Positions 19,542 to 28,606 are shown, counted from the first letter of the stretch. The stretch is DNA of 64,000 bases from Flavobacterium odoriferum (GCF_025499515.1 NZ_JAMKFA010000012.1:124001-188000), one strand, 5' to 3'. Notes: a model not told the origin generated them from the sequence alone. A program made the numbers and translations.

Positions 19542-21998
19542 TTATTTTTTGAACTTTTCAAGGATTTTTCTCCAACCCTTTGGTTCCACTTTATCATCGT
19601 GATATCCTTCTCCATAAGCTCCGTATCCATAACCATAGCCGTAACCATATCCATAACCATATTTTGCTTTATTTTGAAAACCATTAAACAAAATGCTAAT
19701 ATTATGTAATTCACCTCGTTTGTGTTTTTCATTTACCACGCTCAACATTCCTTTTTTGGTAAAACTTTGTCTTGTTACATATAAAGTTGCATCACAAAAA
19801 TGTGCCAATTCTAATGCATCAGATACCAATCCAACTGGTGGTGTATCTAAAATGATGTAATCGTATTTTTGTTTTAATTCTTCAATCATTTCTGCCATAG
19901 CTTCACCCATTAATAATTCTGCTGGATTTGGCGGAATTGGCCCTGAAGGAATTACATCTAAAAATGGTATATGCGTTTTTTGAACTACTTCATCAATTGT
20001 TTTTTGACCAATTAAATAATTTACAACACCTGTAATGTTGTCAATATTAAAATCTCCAAATATTCTTGGCTTTCTTAAATCTAAACCAACAATTACCGTT
20101 TTCTTTTCACTTAAAGCAAAAACTGTTGCTAAATTAATGGAACAAAATGTTTTTCCTTCACCACTTACAGAAGAAGTCAACATTAAAATTTTAGCACCTT
20201 CTTTTTGCTGTTTTTTATACAAAAACTGAAGTGAAGAACGTATTGCTCTAAATGATTCTGCTAAAGGCGATTTTGGCTTTTCAAAAACTGATAAATTATT
20301 ATCTGTATTCTTTTTACCAATAACTCCGATTACAGGAATTTTTGTTAGCTTTTGAATATCTTCGACACTATTAATATTGTTATCTAAAAGTGTAATGATA
20401 AATACAATAATAAGTGGAATTAAAAAACCTAATAAAGCGGCTAAAATATAATTGACACTGGTTTTTGGTCCTCTTAAGCCTCCTCCAACATCTTTTGCTC
20501 TGTCTAAAAAGTTAATATCCGAAATATTAGAAGCTTTTACAATCTCAGCTTCACTCCTTTTTTCTAAAAATGTACTGTATATTTTGTCTTTTAAATTGTA
20601 TTTTCTTGTTATTTTTAAATGCTCTTGTTTTTGTTCTGGTAATAGGCTTGCTTGCCCTTCTGCAATTCCAATGTTTTTATTTACAATCGAAAGATCAATA
20701 CTTAATGCTGATTTAGAGCTAGATATATTTTCTAACAATACACTTTTAACAGCTGCCATTTCTCTATCAAAATCAGAGAACATGTCTTTATTTTTTACTG
20801 TGTAAGCCATTCTTGATCGCTCTGCTGATAATCCAATTAATTTTGAAACATTGGTAATAATATTTGGATCTTCAATTCCTGCAACTGTTGGTGCTGGTAA
20901 TTTTGAATAATCTGTACTTTTTTCTAAATAAGATTTTAATAAATTTAAATAAGCAATTTTTCTACTAATTGCGTCTTTTTCAATATCGTAAGTAGATAAT
21001 TTTTCAGTTAAAATTCCACCACCACCTTCTTCTAATTCATATATATTTTTGCCTTTTCTGAATTCTCTTAATTCTCCTTCAGCATCTTTAATTTGGTCTT
21101 CCATTTGAACCAAAGTGCTATCAATAAATCGAATAGTGTTGATGGCAAATAAATTTTTACTGGCCAATTCATTTTTACGCAACACATCAACAGTTGAATT
21201 CAAATATTCAACCAATCTATTTTTATTAGAGCCCTCTAATTGTAATCTAACTACAGAAAGCGCTTTTGCATCAGCAGAAACATCAATTCCTTTGTAAGCA
21301 GCAACTGTTTGATTAAAATCATCAAAGCGAATAAAATATTCTGAATTTACATATTCAATTGCATTTGGTTTTATTAATAATTTTAAATTCAAGAACGGAA
21401 GTTCAACACTTTCATTAATTTTAAAAACTTTTTTAAATTGTTTTTCTCTTACATTATATTCAGAAACAGATAAATCAGAATAGTGCATTAATGACATAGT
21501 AGTTGCTTCATCAAAATCAACACTTAATTCATATTGTGTTGGACTAACAAATTTTATCTTAATTAATTGTCCAAATAATTGTCCTTTTGTTTTATCAATT
21601 TCTACAACAAATGGTGTTTCACCATATGCGTCTTGAAAAAAATATTCTCCTTGTTTTAAATATTTTATATAATACTGTAATTTATCAACAACAATTTCAT
21701 TGTGAGAACGAGATTTTAAAGCTGTAATTATAGTTTGTACTTTGTCGGAAGTTCCTCCCCAATTAAAAATTAGACTTGTATTTGAAGTAAACAATGGATT
21801 ATTTTGATCTTCAACTACAATCAAAGATTCCATTCCGTAAATTTTTTCTTTTCTAATATTAACGTTGTAAGCAATAAAAAAAGTAATTGCCAATGACAAA
21901 ACAAACCATTTCCAATAGCTTAAAATTTTTAAAAGAAACCCTTTAAAATCAAAACTATTTTGTGATTCAAAAAAATTAAAATCTTTTGTATCTAACAT
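19542..21998 (-). CDS. Wzc-like polysaccharide co-polymerase / BY-type tyrosine autokinase (copy 2)
   Basis: Second kinase/co-polymerase of the locus, 818 residues. TM helices near 32-48 and 515-537 enclose the periplasmic Wzz/coiled-coil part. The kinase has a canonical Walker A SGEGKT (about 611), Walker A' VGLDLRKP (about 639) and Walker B YIILDTPPVGL (about 714). The tail has seven consecutive Tyr-Gly units and two more tyrosines in AYGEGY. It differs clearly in sequence from copy 1, so it is not a recent duplicate. It follows its wza partner by six bases. Confidence 0.93.
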   Translation of the reverse strand: MLDTKDFNFFESQNSFDFKGFLLKILSYWKWFVLSLAITFFIAYNVNIRKEKIYGMESLIVVEDQNNPLFTSNTSLIFNWGGTSDKVQTIITALKSRSHNEIVVDKLQYYIKYLKQGEYFFQDAYGETPFVVEIDKTKGQLFGQLIKIKFVSPTQYELSVDFDEATTMSLMHYSDLSVSEYNVREKQFKKVFKINESVELPFLNLKLLIKPNAIEYVNSEYFIRFDDFNQTVAAYKGIDVSADAKALSVVRLQLEGSNKNRLVEYLNSTVDVLRKNELASKNLFAINTIRFIDSTLVQMEDQIKDAEGELREFRKGKNIYELEEGGGGILTEKLSTYDIEKDAISRKIAYLNLLKSYLEKSTDYSKLPAPTVAGIEDPNIITNVSKLIGLSAERSRMAYTVKNKDMFSDFDREMAAVKSVLLENISSSKSALSIDLSIVNKNIGIAEGQASLLPEQKQEHLKITRKYNLKDKIYSTFLEKRSEAEIVKASNISDINFLDRAKDVGGGLRGPKTSVNYILAALLGFLIPLIIVFIITLLDNNINSVEDIQKLTKIPVIGVIGKKNTDNNLSVFEKPKSPLAESFRAIRSSLQFLYKKQQKEGAKILMLTSSVSGEGKTFCSINLATVFALSEKKTVIVGLDLRKPRIFGDFNIDNITGVVNYLIGQKTIDEVVQKTHIPFLDVIPSGPIPPNPAELLMGEAMAEMIEELKQKYDYIILDTPPVGLVSDALELAHFCDATLYVTRQSFTKKGMLSVVNEKHKRGELHNISILFNGFQNKAKYGYGYGYGYGYGYGAYGEGYHDDKVEPKGWRKILEKFKK
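19620..19661 (-). repeat. Tyr-Gly coding repeat at the Wzc-2 C-terminus
   Basis: Forty-two bases encode seven YG units with alternating TAT/TAC and GGT/GGA/GGC codons, an imperfect hexanucleotide repeat parallel to the one in copy 1 but one unit longer. Confidence 0.85.
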
Positions 21999-22004
21999 AT
22001 TGTT

Positions 22005-22790
22005 TTATAGATTTTTACTTAATAAAAGAGCGGTGGTAACAATAGACAACGCAGAAATAATTGTTGTAACCGTTTGAAAACCAGTAGTTCCTGTTCCCCA
22101 AGATTTTTGTTTTAGTGGTTTAACAACAATATAGTCGTTTGGTTGAATGTAAAAATAAGGTGAGTTCATTGCTTTTGCATCAGTTAAATCTAAAGAATAT
22201 GACTCAAAACCATGAGGGAATTTTCTTATAATTTGCACATCTTTTCTGTTTCCAGTTATCGTAATATCACCAGAATTTGCTATAGCTTCCATAATTGTAA
22301 CCTTATCTTGAAACAAAACATTAGTTCCAGGTGAACCAATTTCACCATTTATGGTATATCGAAGTCCTGCTAACTTAACCGTTACAAAAATATTTGCCTC
22401 AACTTTAAAATAATCGTCAAGTAATTGCTTTTCAACTTTAAGTCTAATTTCATCTAAAGTATAACCAAGCACGTTTATTTCTCCTAAAACTGGCACACGA
22501 ATATTTCCATGATCATTTACAGTAAATCCAGAAAAATAAAGACCCTCTTGAGTTGTTTCTTGTCCAACACTTTGAGAAGGGTTAAACATTTCAACCAATT
22601 TTTGATCCAATGATTTTATTGAGATTGAAATAATATCATTGGTTTGAACTCTATAAGGTTTCGAAGCTTCTTGAGCTACTTCAATAGAATTGGTTTTATT
22701 ATCTTTATTTTGAAGATATATTAAATCCTTATTTGGAATACACGAAACAAACAAAGAGGCAATTATTGCTATAAAAAATATTTTTTTCAT
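22005..22790 (-). CDS. Wza-like outer-membrane polysaccharide export lipoprotein (copy 2)
   Basis: First gene of the main polysaccharide gene train. A lipoprotein signal ends FVSC with lipidated Cys17. A polysaccharide-export domain (YRVQTNDIISISI) is followed by an SLBB domain (INGEIGSPGTNVL) and a C-terminal hydrophobic stretch (VTTIISALSIVTTALLL) likely to span the outer membrane. Length 261. It sets the start of a run of about 15 tightly spaced genes, and a -7 box lies about 75 bases upstream. Confidence 0.92.
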   Translation of the reverse strand: MKKIFFIAIIASLFVSCIPNKDLIYLQNKDNKTNSIEVAQEASKPYRVQTNDIISISIKSLDQKLVEMFNPSQSVGQETTQEGLYFSGFTVNDHGNIRVPVLGEINVLGYTLDEIRLKVEKQLLDDYFKVEANIFVTVKLAGLRYTINGEIGSPGTNVLFQDKVTIMEAIANSGDITITGNRKDVQIIRKFPHGFESYSLDLTDAKAMNSPYFYIQPNDYIVVKPLKQKSWGTGTTGFQTVTTIISALSIVTTALLLSKNL

Positions 22791-22865
22791 CGGATAAATA
22801 ACATAAAAGTTAGTAAGATTATCTTATAAAACTTATAAAAATAAAAACTAACCTATTTTAGGAAA

Positions 22866-22873
22866 CAAATATA
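22866..22873 (-). promoter_or_regulatory. Predicted -7 box of the main polysaccharide gene train
   Basis: TATATTTG on the minus strand matches TAnnTTTG in the 139-base gap between recR and wza copy 2. The -33 region is poor (TTCG near 21 bases upstream). The implied leader of about 65-70 bases is AT-rich and contains a weak GTTAG...CTAAC pairing. Confidence 0.5.
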
Positions 22874-22929
22874 GTTTTTACAATTAAAAAAACGAAGTTA
22901 TTCATCTAATTTGATGTAAATTTCATCTT

Positions 22930-23547
22930 TTATTGCTTGATTGAAGTCTCAAAAGGAATTCTATTTAGTAAACTTCTGCCTAAAGTAACTTCATCAGCAT
23001 ATTCTAATTCGTCGCCAACTGCAATTCCACGAGCAATTGTAGAAGTTTTTATTTGATACTCTTTTATTTGTTTATAGATGTAAAAATTAGTGGTGTCGCC
23101 TTCCATGGTGGAACTTAACGCAAAAATTATTTCAGAAATAGTCCCTTTTTTTACTTTTTCAACTAATGAAGTAATTTTTAATTGACTTGGCCCAATTCCT
23201 TCAATAGGCGAAATTTTCCCACCAAGTACGTGATAAACACCTTTAAACATATTGGTATTTTCAATTGCCATTACATCACGCACATCTTCCACCACACAGA
23301 TAATTGATTTATCTCGCGACGAATTGGAACAAATAGTGCAAATTTCAGCATCTGAAATCGTATGGCAAGTAGCGCAAAACTGAATATCTTTTCGCATTGA
23401 AGCCAAAGCAGTTGCTAATTCTTCTGTTTGTTCAAGTGGTTGTTTTAACAAATGCAAAACCAAACGTAATGCAGTACGTTTACCAATTCCTGGCAGCTGG
23501 GACATTTCGTTTACAGCATTTTCAACTAATTTTGAAGGCAATTCCAT
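22930..23547 (-). CDS. recR: Recombination mediator RecR
   Basis: RecFOR-pathway DNA clamp that helps load RecA at gaps. Residues 1-50 hold the helix-hairpin-helix ([13 protein letters not shown]), followed by a zinc finger with C58, C61, C70 and C73, then a Toprim domain ([14 protein letters not shown], later [16 protein letters not shown]) and the C-terminal Walker-B-like segment ([13 protein letters not shown]). Length 205 is standard. It is a stand-alone gene between the polysaccharide locus and a divergent symporter gene. Confidence 0.96.
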   Translation of the reverse strand: MELPSKLVENAVNEMSQLPGIGKRTALRLVLHLLKQPLEQTEELATALASMRKDIQFCATCHTISDAEICTICSNSSRDKSIICVVEDVRDVMAIENTNMFKGVYHVLGGKISPIEGIGPSQLKITSLVEKVKKGTISEIIFALSSTMEGDTTNFYIYKQIKEYQIKTSTIARGIAVGDELEYADEVTLGRSLLNRIPFETSIKQ

Positions 23548-23599
23548 TTGACAAAATTACAAAACAAACTCTAATTCTATATTCATTTAAGATTTCTTT

Positions 23600-23607
23600 T
23601 ATCTTTG
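23600..23607 (+). promoter_or_regulatory. Predicted -7 box of the symporter gene
   Basis: TATCTTTG matches TAnnTTTG and ends 18 bases before the chosen ATG at 23626. A TTG inside this box is the first possible start codon of the frame, which argues against that longer start. Confidence 0.55.
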
Positions 23608-23625
23608 CGATTAAAGAATATATTT

Positions 23626-25068
23626 ATGGAGCCATCTTCGATACTATTATTAATTTTAGGTTATTTCTCAATGCTTATCTTATTTTCTTACTTTATTGGA
23701 AGAAAAGACGATAATTCAAACGAATCTTTTTTTAAAGCCAACAAGCAAGCTCCTTGGTATTTAGTGGCTTTTGGAATGATTGGCGCTTCGTTATCTGGTG
23801 TAACTTTTATTTCAGTTCCTGGAAAAGTTGAAGGCTCACAATTTGTATATTTTCAATTGGTCTTAGGCTATATTGTTGGTTATTTAGTTATTGGAACTGT
23901 TTTATTGCCATTATATTATAAATTGAATTTAACGTCGATTTATAGTTATTTGGGTGACCGATTTGGACGCTATTCTTATAAAACAGGTGCTTGGTTTTTT
24001 ATTCTTTCAAGAACTGTTGGCTCAAATTTACGATTGCTTTTGGTTGCTGATGTGTTACAAACTTTAGTTTTTCAACCACTAGGAATTCCGTATTGGGTTA
24101 CTGTTTCGGTTACCATTTTATTAATTTGGGTGTATACTTTTAAATCGGGAATTAAAACTATTATTTGGACCGATACATTACAAACATTCTTCATGCTTTT
24201 ATCGGTTGGAATTTGCATTGTGATTGTTTCGCAAGATTTAGGCTTAAACATCAATACAATTTCTGGTTTTATTGCTGATAGTGATTTTTCAAAAACCTTC
24301 TTTTTTGAAGATGCTAGTTTGCCAAGTTATTTTTGGAAACAATTTATTTCAGGAGCTTTTATTGCGATTGTAATGACAGGTTTAGACCAAGATATGATGC
24401 AAAAAAACCTAACATGTAGAAGTTTAAAAGATGCGCAGAAAAACATGTTTTGGTTTACCGTCGTTTTAACTTTTGTGAATTTTATGTTTTTAGTTCTTGG
24501 GCTTTTATTTACAGAATATGCTTTGAAACACAATATCGACGCACATCAAGATAAATTATTTCCCATTTTAGCCAATGAACATTTAGGAATTTTTGTTGCT
24601 TTCAGTTTTCTTCTTGGCTTAATCGCTGCGGCTTATTCAAGTGCTGATAGTGCTTTAACATCATTAACCACATCATTTAGCATTGATATTTTAGAAATTG
24701 AAAAAAAATATGATGTTGCCAAACAAGTTGCTGTTCGAAAACGAATTCATTTGAGTTTTGTTTTTGTTTCAATTTTAGTAATACTTTTCTTTAAGTACGC
24801 ATTCAACGACTCAAGTATTATTGATAAAGTATTAAAATTTGCTGGATTTACCTATGGACCATTATTAGGATTGTATAGTTTTGGATTGTTTACAAAATGG
24901 CAAATAAAAGACAAATTCACTCCAATTGTAGCGATATTATCTGTTATTACCTCTATTATTTTAAACCTAAAAAGCGAAGCCTGGTTTGGTTTCGCCTTTG
25001 GATTTGAAATTTTAATCGTAAACGGATTACTAACTTTTATTGGTTTAGTATTGATTCGTCGCAAGTAA
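23626..25068 (+). CDS. Sodium:solute symporter (SSS family)
   Basis: Polytopic inner-membrane transporter with about 13 TM helices driving uptake of an unknown solute with Na+. Typical family segments are FGMIGASLSGVTFISVPG near the N-terminus, YLGDRFGRYSYKTGAWFF, and GLIAAAYSSADSALTSLTTSFSID (shortened here as AAAYSSADSALTS). The start is ATG at 23626, not the TTG at 23605, which lies in the promoter box. Length 480. Its 3' end overlaps the convergent CoA-binding gene by 24 bases. Substrate (sugar, amino acid, sialic acid) cannot be set. Confidence 0.9.
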   Translation: MEPSSILLLILGYFSMLILFSYFIGRKDDNSNESFFKANKQAPWYLVAFGMIGASLSGVTFISVPGKVEGSQFVYFQLVLGYIVGYLVIGTVLLPLYYKLNLTSIYSYLGDRFGRYSYKTGAWFFILSRTVGSNLRLLLVADVLQTLVFQPLGIPYWVTVSVTILLIWVYTFKSGIKTIIWTDTLQTFFMLLSVGICIVIVSQDLGLNINTISGFIADSDFSKTFFFEDASLPSYFWKQFISGAFIAIVMTGLDQDMMQKNLTCRSLKDAQKNMFWFTVVLTFVNFMFLVLGLLFTEYALKHNIDAHQDKLFPILANEHLGIFVAFSFLLGLIAAAYSSADSALTSLTTSFSIDILEIEKKYDVAKQVAVRKRIHLSFVFVSILVILFFKYAFNDSSIIDKVLKFAGFTYGPLLGLYSFGLFTKWQIKDKFTPIVAILSVITSIILNLKSEAWFGFAFGFEILIVNGLLTFIGLVLIRRK

Positions 25069-25401
25069 AACTAGCGTACAAGCCACTTCATATTTGATAT
25101 TATTTACTTGTAATATTTTATAAAGTTCAGGATTTTCTGTTCCAGGATTAAAAATTACTCGTCTTGGTTTCAACGATAAAATATAATCGTAATACTCTTG
25201 TTGGGCATTTGGATTTAGATATAAAGTAACTGTATCAATTGCATGAAAATCTGTTTTTTCAGTTTCGATTGGAATATCAAATGCCATTCCTTTTTTTGCT
25301 CCAATGGCTACAACTTGATGACTTTTATCTACTAAACTATGAATAGCTTTATACGAATAACGTTCTTTATTGGTTGAAGCGCCTATGACTAATGTTTTCA
25401 T
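25045..25401 (-). CDS. CoA-binding domain protein (YccU-like)
   Basis: Small Rossmann-fold protein of 118 residues. It starts TLVIGASTNKERYSYKA, has the glycine/serine nucleotide loop at residues 7-13 and PRRVIFNPGTENPEL late in the chain, as in stand-alone CoA-binding (CoA_binding_2) proteins. The biochemical role of the family is not settled. It converges on and overlaps the symporter gene. Confidence 0.85.
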   Translation of the reverse strand: MKTLVIGASTNKERYSYKAIHSLVDKSHQVVAIGAKKGMAFDIPIETEKTDFHAIDTVTLYLNPNAQQEYYDYILSLKPRRVIFNPGTENPELYKILQVNNIKYEVACTLVLLATNQY

Positions 25402-25493
25402 GTGAATAATATTTTCTATAAATTTAGTAAATTAAAATAATAAGTATAACTTTGAGTTTACATTATTTTAATGTATTTAAAGAAAAGCTCAAA

Positions 25494-25501
25494 TACCTTT
25501 G
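25494..25501 (+). promoter_or_regulatory. Predicted -7 box of the MarC-family gene
   Basis: TACCTTTG fits TAnnTTTG and ends 9 bases before the ATG at 25511, giving a leader of only a few bases. No TTG stands at -33 spacing. Confidence 0.45.
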
Positions 25502-25510
25502 TAAAAAAAC

Positions 25511-26134
25511 ATGGAATTATTTATTTATCTATTCGCAGCCTTATTTTCTGTACTAAATCCTATTGGAACAGTTCCTATTTTTGTTGGGCTAACCCAAGGT
25601 TACTCAAAAGCTGAACGCTCAAAAGTATCGTTATTGACTTCTTTTAATGTATTTATCATTTTGATAATTTCGTTTTTTATTGGTCAATATGTGTTGCAAT
25701 TTTTTGGAATTACAATTACTGCGTTACGAATTGCAGGAGGAATTATTATTACAAGTTCGGGCTTTGGGTTACTAAATGGAAACTTTAGCAAAAATAAAGG
25801 AATCAACAAAAAAGTACAAAAAGATGTTGAAAATCGTCATGATATTGCATTAACACCTTTAGCAATGCCTATGTTAGCTGGTCCAGGATCAATTTCGTTA
25901 TTAATTGCTTTTTATCAGGATCACAACACTACTAATGAAATCATCATTTCTTCCATAGCTATTTTAGTGGTAGCTGCAACAATTTATCTAATTTTAAGAA
26001 GTGCGCATTATTTAGCTAATATTTTAGGAGCTTCGGGAATTGTAGCTATTTCGAGAATTATTGGCTTTTTAACGATTGCTATTGGTATTCAATATATTAT
26101 TAGTGCAGTGTTGAGTATTATAAGAGGTATTTAA
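25511..26134 (+). CDS. MarC-family integral membrane protein
   Basis: Six-TM inner-membrane protein of 207 residues. Family features: LFSVLNPIGTVPIFVGLT at the N-terminus, the second half repeat TPLAMPMLAGPGSISLLI, and a C-terminal GFLTIAIGIQYIISAV. Function of MarC proteins is unsettled; the earlier link with multiple antibiotic resistance was not upheld. A bidirectional terminator follows. Confidence 0.9.
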   Translation: MELFIYLFAALFSVLNPIGTVPIFVGLTQGYSKAERSKVSLLTSFNVFIILIISFFIGQYVLQFFGITITALRIAGGIIITSSGFGLLNGNFSKNKGINKKVQKDVENRHDIALTPLAMPMLAGPGSISLLIAFYQDHNTTNEIIISSIAILVVAATIYLILRSAHYLANILGASGIVAISRIIGFLTIAIGIQYIISAVLSIIRGI

Positions 26135-26155
26135 TTTTGAATCTAAAAACATAAA

Positions 26156-26193
26156 AAATCCCAAATTCCAATTTGATTCGGAATTTGGGATTT
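26156..26193. terminator. Bidirectional terminator between MarC and ctlX-like genes
   Basis: A perfect 14-bp stem AAATCCCAAATTCC / GGAATTTGGGATTT with a 10-base loop has T-runs on both outer sides, so it can stop transcription from both convergent genes. Confidence 0.88.
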
Positions 26194-26211
26194 CTATTTT
26201 ATAGTTGTAAA

Positions 26212-27147
26212 TTATTCTTTCGGCAAGAAAACTTCTGCCATCATACAACGTGCACTTCCACCACCGCAAGCTTCAATTGTATCTAAACTTGAACTTACAA
26301 TGGTTACATGTTCTTCTAATTGTGCAATTTGCTTTTTAGTCAAACTTTGATGTGCCGATGCACTCATTATTAAATATCTTCTGTCATCAGTTCCTTTTAC
26401 TTCTAACATATTTCCTGCAAAATTATTTACTTGGTCTTCAGTAATTAAAACAATCTCTTTTTCATCACCTTTTAGACTATCTAAGACCATTTTGCGTTCT
26501 TTTTTGTCGTCGATACAATCTGCGCAAATAACTGCAAATGTTTCGCCAACACACATAATTACATTGGTATGATAAATGTGTTTTCTTTCTCCGTTAACGG
26601 TTTGAAATGCTTCAAAAATTACAGGTGTAAATTCAAAATCTTCACAAAATTCAATGAATAATTCTTCGTCTGCTCTTGGCGATAAAGCACAATATGCTTT
26701 TCCATTAGCTCTATCTAAAACGATACTTCCTGTTCCTTCCAAGAAAACTTCGTCTTCTTCAGCTGAAGTGTAATCCATGATTTCGTTGATTACAAAACCT
26801 TCATCTTCTAATCGTTCTAAAACATCTTCTCTTCGTTCTAATCGGCGATTTTCGGCAAACATTGGATATAAAACTACATCACCATTTTCATGAAATGAAA
26901 TCCAGTTGTTTGGAAAAATACTATCTGGTGTATCTGGACTTAATGTATCTTCTACCACCACAACATTTAATCCAATCATTCTTAACTTTTGAACGAAAGT
27001 ATCAAATTCTTCTTGTGCTTTTGCATTAACCGAAGTTGGTGTTAAATTATCCAACACTTTTTGGTAGTAATTATTCACCGCTGTTTGTTCGTTCATACGG
27101 AATGCTACCGGACGAATCATCAATATGGAATTAGTTGTTTGGTTCAT
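26212..27147 (-). CDS. ctlX: CtlX-type citrulline hydrolase (pentein fold)
   Basis: Guanidino-group-modifying pentein enzyme of 311 residues matching the CtlX citrulline ureidase type, which converts citrulline to ornithine. Visible: IRPVAFRMNEQT at the start, DSIFPNNWISFH (substrate loop), FLEGTGSIVLDR, catalytic His in IYHTNVIMCVG (near 195) and the nucleophile Cys near the end in ACGGGSARCMMAEVF. It is preceded on the same strand by an S23-type gene and another pentein hydrolase. The family match is strong; substrate follows from the family. Confidence 0.87.
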   Translation of the reverse strand: MNQTTNSILMIRPVAFRMNEQTAVNNYYQKVLDNLTPTSVNAKAQEEFDTFVQKLRMIGLNVVVVEDTLSPDTPDSIFPNNWISFHENGDVVLYPMFAENRRLERREDVLERLEDEGFVINEIMDYTSAEEDEVFLEGTGSIVLDRANGKAYCALSPRADEELFIEFCEDFEFTPVIFEAFQTVNGERKHIYHTNVIMCVGETFAVICADCIDDKKERKMVLDSLKGDEKEIVLITEDQVNNFAGNMLEVKGTDDRRYLIMSASAHQSLTKKQIAQLEEHVTIVSSSLDTIEACGGGSARCMMAEVFLPKE

Positions 27148-27154
27148 GTTTTAT

Positions 27155-27189
27155 TTATGTTATCGGTTATCCGTTATTTGTTATCGGTT
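27155..27189. repeat. Heptamer tandem repeat NNNNGTT x5
   Basis: Five successive 7-base units, TTATGTT, ATCGGTT, ATCCGTT, ATTTGTT, ATCGGTT, fill the space upstream of the ctlX-like gene. On the minus strand they read AACNNNN. Confidence 0.7.
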
Positions 27190-27228
27190 TTCAGCTCTGT
27201 GCTAATGGTTGTATGTAAATTATTGTTG

Positions 27229-27597
27229 TTAGGTTTGCCAATTCTTTTCAACATATTTTATAAAGTTAAAAATCTTAGCTCCTAAAACATCATAATCATT
27301 AATAAATCTTTCAATTTCTGGAATCAAACCAGCATATAAATTCTTTATTTTTAACAAATGTCCTTTCGTTTCTAAACAACTTGAATGTGAATAAACTAAA
27401 AACTTAATGAAATCTGCTTTATATCGTTTTCTTCCATAACCTTCTACTATATTAGAATTAACTGAATCTGACGACCTTCTTAATTGACTACCTAATTCAT
27501 ATAATTCATACTTTGGTAACAAAAGTGATGCAGGATGAACTTCATAAAACAAAGACAAACTCATCTTGTATATATCCAAATCTTCATAACTCTTCAT
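27229..27597 (-). CDS. Four-helix bundle protein (S23 / 23S rRNA intervening-sequence type)
   Basis: Small all-helical protein of 122 residues of the S23 family, often seen encoded inside 23S rRNA intervening sequences but in Bacteroidota also as free-standing genes. SYEDLDIYKMSLSLFYEV at the start, LGSQLRRSSDSVNSNIVEGYGRK in the middle (key run SSDSVNSNIVEG) and LETKGHL are the family signature. The ATG at 27597 was chosen over a longer frame because homologs begin with this MKSYEDL-type start. It interrupts two pentein hydrolase genes and is flanked by heptamer repeats, suggesting insertion. Function unknown. Confidence 0.87.
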   Translation of the reverse strand: MKSYEDLDIYKMSLSLFYEVHPASLLLPKYELYELGSQLRRSSDSVNSNIVEGYGRKRYKADFIKFLVYSHSSCLETKGHLLKIKNLYAGLIPEIERFINDYDVLGAKIFNFIKYVEKNWQT

Positions 27598-27613
27598 AAG
27601 CAACTTTTTACAC

Positions 27614-27644
27614 AACACTAAAAAACTGAAAACAGACAACTTTT
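27614..27644. repeat. Heptamer repeat AACNNNN (AACACTA, AACTGAA, AACAGAC, AACTTTT)
   Basis: Four AAC-led heptamers at 27614-27620, 27624-27630, 27631-27637 and 27638-27644, three of them contiguous, stand between the S23-type gene and the arginine-deiminase-like gene. Orientation is opposite to the block at 27155-27189. Confidence 0.55.
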
Positions 27645-27647
27645 TAT

Positions 27648-28562
27648 TTAATCTCTAATTAATGGTAAAGTTGAACATCTCAACAATCCTTCTTGTTTTG
27701 CAATTTCAGCATACGGAATTTCTTCAACTGTAAATCCGTTTTCGCGAAGCCAATTATTTAATCTGGTAAAATTCTTTTCAGAAACTACAACATCAGGAGC
27801 AATTGAAAACACGTTTGAATTCATGTGATACATTTCTTCTCTTTCGATATGGAATAAATTTTCTTTTCCGAATAAATTCACTAAAAACATATAATCTGCT
27901 TCTTCACGAAAACCGCTTTTGTAAATAATCCCTTTATTGGTACCTATTGGTTGAAAACAGCAATCTAAATGCAAAGCGTTATCACGAGGCTCAATTTTCG
28001 ATTTTACTAAATCAAATGCTTTCACAATCTTATTTGGGAACAAGTCTTTAATATAATCTACACCTTGCCAATTGGTTCTTGCAGTAATGTAATCTTTGTA
28101 ATCTGAACCTTTGTATGTTCCAATGAAGATATAATCATTCCAAGGCATTACATCACCACCTTCAATGTGTACTTCTTCAGGCGGACGCACTACTTTTTTT
28201 GGGTCAATTTGATCGATTACGTATTGAATGGCGTCTAATTCGCGCTCTCTATCTGGTAAAATGTTGGCTTTGATAAAAATATCATCGATTACAAATCCAA
28301 TGTCTCTTGCGAAAATTTGGTTGTAATTTTCAATGATTTCTGGTCTAAAAACTTTGACATCATACTTTTGAAAAACCGCATTAAATGCTTCCATTTCTTT
28401 TACCATATCTGCTTCCACAGGGTAAGTTCCAGCTTTTATGTGCTCCAATGATTTTGGATCATAAGCTTCTTCGATTGTAGGTGTTGGACCATTGCTAACA
28501 GCAGTTCCTAACACCACTGCCCTCAAACGTGCTGTTTCGTTTTTTACATTTAATTGCAACAT
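27648..28562 (-). CDS. Arginine deiminase / DDAH-like hydrolase (pentein fold)
   Basis: Pentein enzyme of 304 residues, predicted to hydrolyse arginine or a methylated or acylated arginine to citrulline. Motifs: FARDIGFVIDD, EVHIEGGDVMPW (substrate acid), LHLDCCFQPIG with the catalytic His near 200, and the nucleophile Cys near the end in LLRCSTLPLIRD. Paired with the CtlX-like gene downstream it could give an ATP-independent route arginine to citrulline to ornithine. The exact substrate is inferred; biosynthetic amidinotransferase activity is less likely but possible. Confidence 0.82.
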   Translation of the reverse strand: MLQLNVKNETARLRAVVLGTAVSNGPTPTIEEAYDPKSLEHIKAGTYPVEADMVKEMEAFNAVFQKYDVKVFRPEIIENYNQIFARDIGFVIDDIFIKANILPDRERELDAIQYVIDQIDPKKVVRPPEEVHIEGGDVMPWNDYIFIGTYKGSDYKDYITARTNWQGVDYIKDLFPNKIVKAFDLVKSKIEPRDNALHLDCCFQPIGTNKGIIYKSGFREEADYMFLVNLFGKENLFHIEREEMYHMNSNVFSIAPDVVVSEKNFTRLNNWLRENGFTVEEIPYAEIAKQEGLLRCSTLPLIRD

Positions 28563-28606
28563 AACTTTAGTTTTTATTTACGTTTATTGGTTTTATGCTA
28601 TAAAGA

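Noticed and set aside
23605..23625. TTG start giving a seven-residue longer symporter
   Set aside because: The TTG is part of a TATCTTTG promoter box; the ATG at 23626 matches the family N-terminus.
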